Notes under the pieces: generated by a model
Told to the model about the DNA's origin: nothing
What the model saw: only the letters and a program-made list of their open reading frames with translations
Databases searched by the model: none
Source of the DNA: Rhodospirillales bacterium
GTDB taxonomy: Bacteria; Pseudomonadota; Alphaproteobacteria; Rhodospirillales; Casp-alpha2
Assembly (NCBI GenBank): GCA_016187325.1
Contig: JACPJY010000397.1
Location: 1-8,574 of the forward strand
Direction: 5' to 3'
DNA length: 8,574 nucleotides
Made by a program: the position numbers and the translations under genes
In this document: positions 1 to 7,800 of the stretch, piece after piece
Layout of the letters: every line of letters starts with the position of its first letter
How positions within the stretch are numbered: the first letter of the stretch is position 1

Positions 1-507
1 AAAGGATGCGGTCGGGTCCATCCACGCTGCCTCGGCCGCTGCGTCGAGCACCACCGGCATGCGATGGTGGATGTGGGCGACAGCGGGTGTAGAGGCGCAG
101 GTGACGATGGCGAAACGGTCGCCGTCGGTGAGGCCGGCGAAAGCAAATACGCCATCGTCGGCGAGGGTGATGCGGTTCTTAAGCTTGGCGCGACCCAGTT
201 TGCGCCACTCGACCCAAGCGGTGGCGGGGATAAGGCAGCGCGAACCGAGAAGCCGTCGGAAGGCCCGCTTCTCGGCGAGCGTTTCGGCGCGGACGTTGAT
301 CAGCAGGTTCTTGTCCCATGTGACGACGAGCCCCCAGGCGAGCAGCCGTCCCGCCGGCCCGTCGCCGCCAGAGTGGGCGCAGTCGATGACCAGCGCCTGG
401 TTGGTTGGGCCCAACTCCGGCGCGTTCGGCACCGGCGGCGGCGATTTCAGGCCGAAGCGGCGCGCCAATTCGCGTGGCTGGGCGTTCATTTCGAAACGCG
501 AGCACAT
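1..507 (-). CDS. SRAP-family (YedK/HMCES-like) abasic-site DNA-protein crosslink protein, N-terminal 169 residues
   Basis: SRAP proteins bind abasic sites in single-stranded DNA and attach to them covalently through Cys2 once the initiator Met is removed, shielding the lesion during replication. The reading starts at the ATG complementary to 505-507 and stays open to base 1. Visible signatures are MCSRF at the N-terminus (Cys2), INVRAET at residues 70-76 (the DNA-contacting Asn, N71), RCLIPATAWVEW at 90-101 (E100 matching the family's active-site Glu) and IHHRMPVVL at 146-154 (H147 matching the catalytic His). All key residues are present and correctly spaced. The family is usually about 200-230 residues, so roughly the last quarter lies beyond the left edge. 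Position 3 is Ser where many members have Gly. The gene is divergent from the SDR at 579. I see no clear Shine-Dalgarno sequence and no alphaproteobacterial LexA box (GTTC-N7-GTTC) upstream. The family call is firm; SOS control is not shown here. Confidence 0.93.
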   Translation of the reverse strand, partial: MCSRFEMNAQPRELARRFGLKSPPPVPNAPELGPTNQALVIDCAHSGGDGPAGRLLAWGLVVTWDKNLLINVRAETLAEKRAFRRLLGSRCLIPATAWVEWRKLGRAKLKNRITLADDGVFAFAGLTDGDRFAIVTCASTPAVAHIHHRMPVVLDAAAEAAWMDPTASF

Positions 508-578
508 CGGCGCCAGTTTAGCGGTATTCGGCCGCGTGTGGTCTGGAAAGATGGCGGCCGATGGCCTAACGTCGGGGC
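508..578. promoter_or_regulatory. Divergent intergenic region between the SRAP and SDR genes
   Basis: These 71 bp separate two start codons on opposite strands, so the promoters for both genes should lie here or reach into the coding starts. I found no convincing -35/-10 pair at proper spacing in either direction. The AT-richest patch is around 515-529. There is no LexA-type direct repeat, no GANTC methylation site and no strong ribosome-binding site. The regulatory role is inferred from gene orientation only. Confidence 0.35.
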
Positions 579-1319
579 ATGGGGGAAGACCGCAAAACCG
601 TGATCGTCACCGGCGCCAGCCGCGGCATCGGCCACGCCACGGCGCGGCTTTTTTTGGATCGCGGCTGGCAGATCATCACCTGCTCGCGCGACGAAACACC
701 GGCGGAGTGCAAGCGCGATCCCAACTGGACCTGCCACATTGCCACCGACCTTGCCGACGCTGCCAGCCTCGACCGTTTCATCAAGGGGGCCAACAAGAAG
801 CTCGGCAAGAAGCCGTTGCATGCGTTGGTCAACAACGCCGGCATGTCGCCGAAGACGCCGTACAAGGAACGGCTCGGCTGCCTCAACGGCGATCTCGACG
901 CCTGGCACGAAGTGTTCGAGCTTAACCTGTTCGCGCCGCTGAAATTATGCCGGGGATTCGCGGCGGCACTGCACCGGGGCAAGGGCGCCATCGTCAACGT
1001 CACGTCGATCGCCGGCCATTTGATCCACCCGTTCGCCGGTTCGGCATACGCGATTTCCAAGGCGGCGTTGTCCGGGTTGACGCGCGAGCTGGCCAACGAG
1101 TTCGCGACGCTCGGCGTGCGCGTCAACGCCATCGCGCCGGGCGAGATCGAAACCGAGATGGTCGGGCCTGAGTACGAGGTGCTGATCCCGCGCATCCCGC
1201 TCGACCGCATGGGCACGCCCGAGGACGTGGCGCGCACGATCTACTATCTGTGCTCCGACGATGCCGGCTACGTCACCGGCAGCGAGCTGTGGGTCACCGG
1301 CGGGCAGCACCTGTTCTAA
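579..1319 (+). CDS. Short-chain dehydrogenase/reductase (classical SDR, FabG-like), probably NADP(H)-dependent
   Basis: This is a complete 246-residue classical SDR, the normal length for the FabG-like group. Such enzymes are soluble and interconvert carbonyl and hydroxyl groups. Visible motifs are TGASRGIG at 11-18 (dinucleotide-binding loop of the Rossmann fold), D57, NNAG at 85-88, and the catalytic tetrad N116, S143, Y157 and K161 (YAISK). The family's Asn-Pro-Gly-like turn appears as IAPGEIETEM around 185-194, and the ending SELWVTGG is typical. Arg37, after the second beta strand (SRD), and Arg15 in the glycine loop favour NADP(H) over NAD(H). An in-frame TAA at 567-569 makes the ATG at 579 the first possible start; no strong Shine-Dalgarno precedes it. 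The next gene begins 54 bp downstream on the same strand, so co-transcription is plausible. The substrate cannot be read from the sequence. A sugar or lipid precursor for the neighbouring transferase is possible but unproven. Confidence 0.93.
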   Translation: MGEDRKTVIVTGASRGIGHATARLFLDRGWQIITCSRDETPAECKRDPNWTCHIATDLADAASLDRFIKGANKKLGKKPLHALVNNAGMSPKTPYKERLGCLNGDLDAWHEVFELNLFAPLKLCRGFAAALHRGKGAIVNVTSIAGHLIHPFAGSAYAISKAALSGLTRELANEFATLGVRVNAIAPGEIETEMVGPEYEVLIPRIPLDRMGTPEDVARTIYYLCSDDAGYVTGSELWVTGGQHLF

Positions 1320-1373
1320 CGGCAGCCGGGTCGGCCGCACCACCGGCACCGGGCCAGCGAGGCCGAAGAAACA

Positions 1374-4300
1374 ATGGCGAGAAAGCGGAGCAGGACCCGG
1401 AACGCCGTCCTTTTCCATCATCCGGACGCGGTCGACACCGGACGCGCACGTCTGCTCGGCCGGCATTCGGCCGGCGAGGGCTTCCTCAAGGGCTTCGTCC
1501 GCCATTCCGGCGTGCCGGCGTTCTACGCCCAGGCGCTCGGCCGCGACCACTTCGACGACTTTCAGCGCCGGGTGCAAGCGCTCGACGACAACAAGCGGCC
1601 CTGCCACTGGGTGCCGTTCGGCGCTATGGCGAAGGACGGCTCGGGGAACAACCAGGGAGGTGGCCAAGGAGATGGCAAAGCGGAGACGCCGGCGACGCTG
1701 ATGCTGCCCGACCCGATGCTGGCGCCGTTCGCGTGGCGCCGCCGCAGTGTCGGTGACCGCGCCTACAGTATCTGCGGCGTCACCCACACCATCGCCTCCG
1801 ACCGGCTGATGGACGGGCTCGGCGAACTGTTGACGGCGCCGGTGCAACCGTGGGACGCAGTCGTCTGCACCTCGGAGGCGACGCGCGCCGCCGTCGTCCG
1901 GCTGCTTGACAACTGGGCTGACTACTTGAACCACCGCACCGGCGGCAAGGTCGCGCCGAAATTGCAGCTGCCGGTGATCCCGCTTGGTGTCGATTGCGAC
2001 GCGCTTGCCGGCGACGACAACACGGCGAACGCGCGCCGCACCATCCGCCGTGGGCTCGGCATCGGCGACGACGACGTCGCGGTGTTGTTCCTGGGCCGGC
2101 TCAGCTTCCACGCCAAGGCGCACCCGACGCCGCTCTATCTCGCCCTCGAGGAGGCGGCAAAGCGGACCGGCAAGCGCCTGCACCTGCTGCAGGCCGGCTG
2201 GTTCGCCAACGACGGCATCGAGAAGGAGTTCCGCGACGGGTTGTTGCGCTACGCACCCTCGATCAACGGCATCTTCCTCGACGGCCGGCGGCCGGATGTG
2301 CGCTTCAAGGTGTGGTTCGCCGCCGACGTGTTCACCTCGCTTTCCGACAACATTCAAGAGACTTTCGGTCTGACTCCGATCGAGGCGATGGCGGCCGGCC
2401 TGCCGGTGGTGGTGTCGGACTGGGATGGCTACCGCGATACCGTGCGTACAGGCATCGACGGTTTCACCATCTCGACCTGGATGCCACTGCCGGAATCCGG
2501 CGGCGACCTGGGGCTGATGCCGGAAGCGCGGCTGACGATGGAAACCAGCGACCAAGCCTACGAACAGTATTGCGGCGTCGTCAGCCAGGCCACCGCCGTG
2601 GACATTGCCGCCGCCGCCGAAGCGTTCGCGGCGCTGGCCGCCGATCCGGCGCTGCGCCGCCGCATGGGCGAGGCCGGCCGCAAGCGGGCGCGGCAGGCAT
2701 TCGACTGGCGGGTGGTGGTGCGCCAGTATCAGGACCTGTGGCGGGACTTGGAGAACGTTCGCAACCGCGACAAGGCAATCGCGCCGTTGGCCGCGCACCG
2801 GCCGCCGGTGCCGCTGCGCGACGATCCGTTCTCGCTGTACGCGGCGCACCCGACCCATACCCTCGACGGCAAGACGCTGGTGGCGCTGGCTGCCGCGGAC
2901 CAACAAGGCGACGGCAAGGACGGGTGGGCGAAGCGATTTCAGGCAATCGGCCGCCAGCACATGAACGTGTTCGCCGCGTACGCGTTCCTTGGCGACGACG
3001 ACCAAAGGAAAATCCTCGCCAGGCTCGCCGACCACGGCCCGGCGGAGGTGCTCGCCCTCGCCGATCTGCTGCCCGAGGACCGGCGCTACCGGCTGACGCG
3101 CACGCTGGCGTGGCTGGCGAAGATGGGAATCGTGCGGCTGCAACCTGGCAAAGGCGGCCGCGGCAGGTCCGCCGGCCTCGGCGCCAAGGCGTCGGGCAAG
3201 CCGACCGCGTGGACGCTGGTGGAGCAGGGCATCGCGGCGCGGCGCCGCGGCGCGCTCGGCGACGCGCAGGCGCTGTTCGAGCGCGCGCTCGCCGCCGAGC
3301 CGGACGATGCGGTGGTGCGCACCCAGCTCGGCGAGCTGGCGGCGTTCGCCGGCAGGCTCGGCGACGCCAGGGAAAGCTTCGAGAAGGCGCTCGCTTCGTC
3401 GCCCAGCTACCAGCCGGCGCAACGCAACCTCGGCAAGGTGCTGTTCGTCGAGGGCGACTACCCGGCCGCGCGGGCGGCGCTGGCCAGGGCCGCCGACATG
3501 ACCCCCGGCGATTTCGAGACGCGATACCTGCTCGGTATTGCTTGTCGCTATGCCGGCCGCGCAGAAGAAGCGATTCCGCACCTCGAAACTGCGCTCGAGC
3601 GCGACGCAGGCACCGGCGGTGGCGGCGACACGCTGGCGCAACTCGGGCTTGCGTTCAAGAGCCTCGACCGCGCCGATGATGCGGCGGAGAAGTTCGAGGC
3701 GGCGCTCGCCCGCGAGCCGGGGCACGTTGTCGCCTCGACCACGCTCCTGACCATGAAGGCGGCGGAACGGGGCCGCCGGGCGCTGGAGAAGGGCGGCAAG
3801 CGCGTCGCCCTCTACGTCCACGCCAAGTTCCACGCGCCGCTGTTGAAGCCGTTGTTCGAGGCGTTCCAGAACGGCCATTGGCCGGCGATCTCGGCCGATG
3901 CCCGCGACGCGGCGGAATTCGACCCGATGGTGACGGTGATCTGCGACGCGCCGGTGCAGCGCCTGGCGGCGATGATGCCGAAGGCGGCGACGGTCAATAT
4001 CCGCCACACGCTGGCCAGCCGAAACTTTGCCGGTCGCCACGTCCGTCACGCCGACTTCGTGTGCGTGCCGGGCACGATGATGCGCGACAGGCTGGTTGCC
4101 GGCGGCGCCATCCCCGGAAGTCGCGTCTGGGTGACCGGCTACGCCGCCAACGATCCGCTGTTCCGGGGCGACCGGCTGCCGTTGCCGTTCAAGCTGCCGC
4201 GCGGCCTGAAGACGGTGCTTTACGCGCCGACCCATTACCCGCCGTTCTCGTCGGCGGCGATGGTGGGTGCGAATGCCGCGGCGCTGATCGCCGGCGACCG

Positions 4301-4766
4301 CGACGACGTGATGGTGATCATCAAGCCGCATCCTTCGACCTGCGAGCTCAGGCCGGACTGGATGGCGGCGTGGGCGCGCGCCGCCGAGGCCAACCCGCGC
4401 GTGCACCTGGTCGGCGACCCGGTCGCCGACGTCGCGCCCTACCTAATGGCCGCCGACGCGTTGGTGTCCGATGCGTCGGGTGTGATCTTCCAGTATCTCG
4501 CCCTCGACCGGCCGATCGTGCTGATCGCCACCCCGGCGGCCGCGAGCGACGAGGCGCGCTACGACCCGGACGCCATCGAGTGGCGCTGGCGCGACGTCGG
4601 CGAGGAGGTGGTGGACGTGAAAAAGCTGGCGGCAGCGGTGAGCCGCGCCCTCGCCGACCCCGACACCAGGGCCGAACGGCGGGCGGAATACCGGAGGTTG
4701 CTGTTCGACGATCTGACCGACGGCCGCGCCGGCCAGCGCATCGTCGAAAAGGTGTCGGCGCTATAG
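1374..4766 (+). CDS. Multidomain transferase: GT4 glycosyltransferase, five TPRs, CDP-glycerol glycerophosphotransferase-like domain
   Basis: This 1130-residue protein carries two transferase folds. Residues 1-460 look like a GT4-type GT-B glycosyltransferase: LGRLSFHAK at 239-247 begins the donor half, and ETFGLTPIE at 329-337 is the E-x7-E nucleotide-sugar motif, followed by AMAAGLPVVVSDWDGYRD. Residues 462-610 are a linker region with a winged-helix-like stretch near 545-590. Residues 612-784 hold five TPRs. Residues about 808-1130 resemble CDP-glycerol glycerophosphotransferases (TagB/TagF type): RHTLASR (877-883), YAPTHYPP (950-957), IIKPHP (982-987) and LVSDASGVIFQYLALDRP (1030-1047). 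There is no signal peptide or membrane segment, so it should act in the cytoplasm, perhaps at the membrane. By family, a role building a capsule, LPS or teichoic-acid-like glycan with polyol phosphate is likely; donors and acceptor are unknown. The ATG at 1374 is the first start after the in-frame TAA ending the SDR; its ribosome-binding site is weak. Confidence 0.87.
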   Translation: MARKRSRTRNAVLFHHPDAVDTGRARLLGRHSAGEGFLKGFVRHSGVPAFYAQALGRDHFDDFQRRVQALDDNKRPCHWVPFGAMAKDGSGNNQGGGQGDGKAETPATLMLPDPMLAPFAWRRRSVGDRAYSICGVTHTIASDRLMDGLGELLTAPVQPWDAVVCTSEATRAAVVRLLDNWADYLNHRTGGKVAPKLQLPVIPLGVDCDALAGDDNTANARRTIRRGLGIGDDDVAVLFLGRLSFHAKAHPTPLYLALEEAAKRTGKRLHLLQAGWFANDGIEKEFRDGLLRYAPSINGIFLDGRRPDVRFKVWFAADVFTSLSDNIQETFGLTPIEAMAAGLPVVVSDWDGYRDTVRTGIDGFTISTWMPLPESGGDLGLMPEARLTMETSDQAYEQYCGVVSQATAVDIAAAAEAFAALAADPALRRRMGEAGRKRARQAFDWRVVVRQYQDLWRDLENVRNRDKAIAPLAAHRPPVPLRDDPFSLYAAHPTHTLDGKTLVALAAADQQGDGKDGWAKRFQAIGRQHMNVFAAYAFLGDDDQRKILARLADHGPAEVLALADLLPEDRRYRLTRTLAWLAKMGIVRLQPGKGGRGRSAGLGAKASGKPTAWTLVEQGIAARRRGALGDAQALFERALAAEPDDAVVRTQLGELAAFAGRLGDARESFEKALASSPSYQPAQRNLGKVLFVEGDYPAARAALARAADMTPGDFETRYLLGIACRYAGRAEEAIPHLETALERDAGTGGGGDTLAQLGLAFKSLDRADDAAEKFEAALAREPGHVVASTTLLTMKAAERGRRALEKGGKRVALYVHAKFHAPLLKPLFEAFQNGHWPAISADARDAAEFDPMVTVICDAPVQRLAAMMPKAATVNIRHTLASRNFAGRHVRHADFVCVPGTMMRDRLVAGGAIPGSRVWVTGYAANDPLFRGDRLPLPFKLPRGLKTVLYAPTHYPPFSSAAMVGANAAALIAGDRDDVMVIIKPHPSTCELRPDWMAAWARAAEANPRVHLVGDPVADVAPYLMAADALVSDASGVIFQYLALDRPIVLIATPAAASDEARYDPDAIEWRWRDVGEEVVDVKKLAAAVSRALADPDTRAERRAEYRRLLFDDLTDGRAGQRIVEKVSAL
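3207..3725 (+). repeat. Five tandem tetratricopeptide repeats inside the transferase fusion
   Basis: Five 34-residue TPR units occupy residues 612-645, 646-679, 680-713, 714-747 and 751-784 of the protein starting at 1374. Each has Gly at unit position 8 and Ala at position 20, and four of the five have Pro at position 32, the classical TPR pattern. The first four are contiguous. A three-residue glycine-rich spacer precedes the fifth. TPRs are protein-binding superhelices; here they probably position the two catalytic domains or dock a partner of a glycan-assembly complex. Confidence 0.93.
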
Positions 4767-4811
4767 TCTGCCAACAGTCGGCCCGCGGCCATAAATTCCC
4801 GTATTTTGTGA

Positions 4812-4851
4812 TTAAGGGCCCATTTACCCGCTATATGTTGCGTTGTATCAT
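4812..4851 (+). promoter_or_regulatory. Candidate sigma70-like promoter with overlapping CtrA-type site
   Basis: A -35-like TTTACC (4823-4828) and a -10-like TATCAT (4846-4851, five of six matches to TATAAT) are separated by 17 bp, the ideal spacing. Transcription would start near 4858, giving a leader of about 40 nt before the ATG at 4899. The -35 overlaps TTAA (4812-4815), seven bases, then TTTA (4823-4826), one mismatch from the alphaproteobacterial CtrA consensus TTAA-N7-TTAA. In activated promoters CtrA commonly sits at the -35. The patch is distinctly less GC-rich than the flanking genes. The site is seen in the sequence; its use is inferred. Confidence 0.4.
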
Positions 4852-4898
4852 CCCATGGACTTTGGGTGGGAACGCAGGCGATAGGCGGGGCTAGAGGC

Positions 4899-7800
4899 AT
4901 GGCCACAGGGAAAGGCAAGGGACCCGCCGCCGGCAGCACACCTGCTGGCGAGCCGGCACCTGAGTCGCTCGCTTCCGGCGCCCTCGATCCGCGACCGCCG
5001 ACTGCCGATGACGCGACCGACGCCGCCGCCGACCAGGGAACGGTCGATTTCGACCGCTGGGTGCTGCCGCTCCATCTCCGCTACCACTTCCACGCCATCG
5101 GCGGCGTCATCGCCAGCGTCGCTTGGCTGTGGGGGATCGCGCATTACATCGAGACATCGGTGGGCTGGAGCAACTTGGCGGAGTTGCTGCCGCATGAGAT
5201 CGGCGGGCTGATTGCCGGCGCCTTCACGCCGCTGGCGCTGATGTGGATGGTGATCGCGTTGTGGGAGCGCGGACAGAGCCTGCGCCGCGAAACCGAGGCG
5301 TTGCGCTGGCACATGCGGCGCATGATCTATCCCTCCGACAAGGCGCAGACGCGGGTGCGCGAGATCACCGAGGCGTTGCAGCGGCAGGCCCGCGACCTGA
5401 CGCGGGCGTCGGAAGAGGCGGCCAAGCGCGGCGAGACGACGAGCAGCCTGATCCAGCAGCGGGCACTCGAGCTGTCGCAGGTGTCGGAGGACGCGGATCT
5501 GCGCGCCCACGCCATCGCCGACGCACTGCGCCGCCAGACCTTCGATTTGCAGACGGTCTCCGAGCGGGCCGCCGAACGGGCGCGCGAGGCCGGCGACATC
5601 CTCAACCAGCGCACCCGCGACCTCGCGGTTTCCGCTGATCGGGCATCGGCGCGCACCGAGGACTTGGCGGAGACGCTGCACCGCCGGATCGGCGAGCTAA
5701 CCGCGGCCGCCGACAGCGCTGCCGTGCGCGCGCACGAATCAGCGGACGCGCTGAAGGCCCGCACCGAGCATCTGGGCGCGGTGTCGGTAGAGGCGACGGC
5801 GCGCACCGATCAAGCGGCAGACGCCCTCGACCAGCGGATCGAACGGCTTGGCAGCACCGCCGAGAAGGCGGTCTCGGTGATCGGTGCCGGCGCCGAGAAC
5901 CTGCAAGGTCACGTCCGTGATATGAGCCAGCACGTCGAGCGCGCCTCTGGTCAGGCCGATTCCATGCGCGAGACACTGCGGCGCCAGACCGAGGAGCTCG
6001 CCAACGTCTCCGATCTGGTTCACGCGCGCACCTCGGAAATCGAGATCGACCTTGCCAACCAGTCGACCGCGCTCACCGATGCGTCGCAGAAAGTCACCGG
6101 GCAACTGCGCGAGATGGCCGACACATTGAAGGATCACGCCAAACAGCTGACGGCAACGGCGGAGCAGGTGACGGGACGCGTCCGCAACACCGGCGACGCG
6201 TTCCGCCAGCAGGTACGCGATATGATCGAGCTCGCCGGCCAGACCGTGGCCGGAACCGAAACGGTCGGCGACCGGCTGCGACGCAATTCCAGCGAGCTGT
6301 CGCAGATTGCCGAGACGGTGATGACTCAGGTTGAACAGGTTGGCGAAAGGCTACGGGCTCGCTCAGCGGACCTCAACGACTCCGCCAAGGGGGCGATGGA
6401 TCAGATCGGCGGCGTCGGTAATACACTCAACGAGCGCGCCGACGCGCTGGCTAAGATCGCCAACCAGAGCGTGCTCCGCATCGGCGCCGTTGGCGACGCG
6501 CTTCGCCAGCGATCGAGCGACATCACAGCCGCCTCGGAGAAGGCGGGAGCGCAGATCAGCGACCTCGCCGCCGCGTTGCTGCACAGTTCGGCCGCACTGA
6601 CCCGCGCTTCCGACAAGGGGATCGCCGACGTCACCCAGGCCCGTCAGGCGCTGACCCAGGCCACCGCCGAGGTCGGTACGTCGTCGGCGAGCGCGATGGG
6701 CGTCGTCGACGGCTTGCGCAACCACCTCGAAGCGATCACCGGCACCTCGGAGGCGGCGGCGCAGCGGCTGCAGGAACTGGGCACCACGATTCACGACCGC
6801 GCCCAGGCGCTGACCGTGGCTTCGGCCAAGGCGCAAAGCGAGGCCGACGCCATCGCCCAGCTGTGGGAGGAACGGGCCCGTCGGCTGGTCCAGGTGTCCG
6901 CCCGCGCCGCGCGCATGATGCTGAACGCCGGCCGCATCATGGGCCAGCGGTCGGGGGACCTGGAGACTGCCGGCGAGCGCGCCGAGCTGCGGCTGCAAGC
7001 GGTCGGCGAGCATATGCAGCGGCAACTGGCGGCGCTGGTGCAGACGTCCGACAGCGCCGACGCCAAGATTCGCGCCATCGGCGACCTGCTGCTCAGGGGC
7101 GCCGAGACGCTGTCCCAGGCAAGCACCAAGGCGGTCGCCGAGGTCGACTCGGTTGGCCACGGCTTCAACGACCGCTCCCGCGACCTCGCCGGCGCCACCG
7201 ACCGGGCGGCGCAGTTGCTGTCCCTGGTCAGCGATGCGATGCGCCGCCAGGGCGAGGATCTGACCCGGATGTCGGTGCAGGCGTCGGAGCAGATGGAGAG
7301 CGTCTCGGCGACCTTGAAGGAGCGCTCGCGCGAGCTGCAGCAGGTGACCGCCGAGACCACGTTGTGGTTGAAAGAAGCCGACCGCGACCTGCAGGAAAAG
7401 ACCGAGCGCTTAAGCAAGGTGTCCGACCTGGCGGTGACGCGCGTTGCCAACGTCACAGGCACGCTCAAGGACGGAACGGGGGAATTGAACCGCGCTTCGG
7501 AAACCGCGGTCAGCAACATCACCGCCGTCAGTGAATCGATGCGCGAGCACGTCGCGAACGCGACCGGAGCGTCCGAGCGCGCCGCCGCCAACCTGGCCGG
7601 CATCGCGACGTTGCTGCAGACGCACGTTGGCACGCTCAACGACTCCCTCGACCGGGCGCGCGCCCGCTTCAACGACGTCAGCCAGATGCTGCATCGCAAT
7701 TCCCAGGAATTGACCACCATCTATAATTCCGCCTCCACCCATGTGCAGGCGTTCTCGGATGCCCTGCATCAGCAGGCGTTGGGGTTGACCAACGCGTCCG

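Noticed and set aside
59..925. Plus-strand open frames across the SRAP gene and the SDR start.
   Set aside because: They overlap well-supported SRAP motifs on the minus strand and run out of frame through the SDR glycine motif; compositionally they are shadows.
1317..1373. The SDR and the transferase are in the same reading frame, separated by a single TAA and 18 sense codons, suggesting a split fusion or readthrough.
   Set aside because: The SDR ends at its normal C-terminus (SELWVTGG then a few residues), and the spacer encodes an unstructured His/Arg/Pro-rich stretch. A one-in-three chance of shared frame explains it.
945..4406. A 1153-residue open frame on the minus strand, opposite the SDR end and the transferase fusion.
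   Set aside because: Its translation is Arg/His/Gly-rich with no domain or motif, and the plus strand carries clear GT4, TPR and transferase motifs. Long antisense frames are expected when the third codon position is almost always G or C.
4767..4800. Possible terminator after the transferase gene (GGCC-CGC-GGCC near 4780).
   Set aside because: The stem is only four base pairs and no T-run follows it directly, so it does not meet the pattern of an intrinsic terminator.
4807..4815. DnaA-box-like TGTGATTAA.
   Set aside because: It mismatches the relaxed box at a conserved position and stands alone, so there is no evidence of an origin or DnaA control.
4851..4871. Short inverted repeat TCCCA...TGGGA in the leader of the giant gene.
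   Set aside because: A five-base-pair stem with an 11-nt loop is weak and easily found by chance; nothing marks it as a riboswitch or operator.
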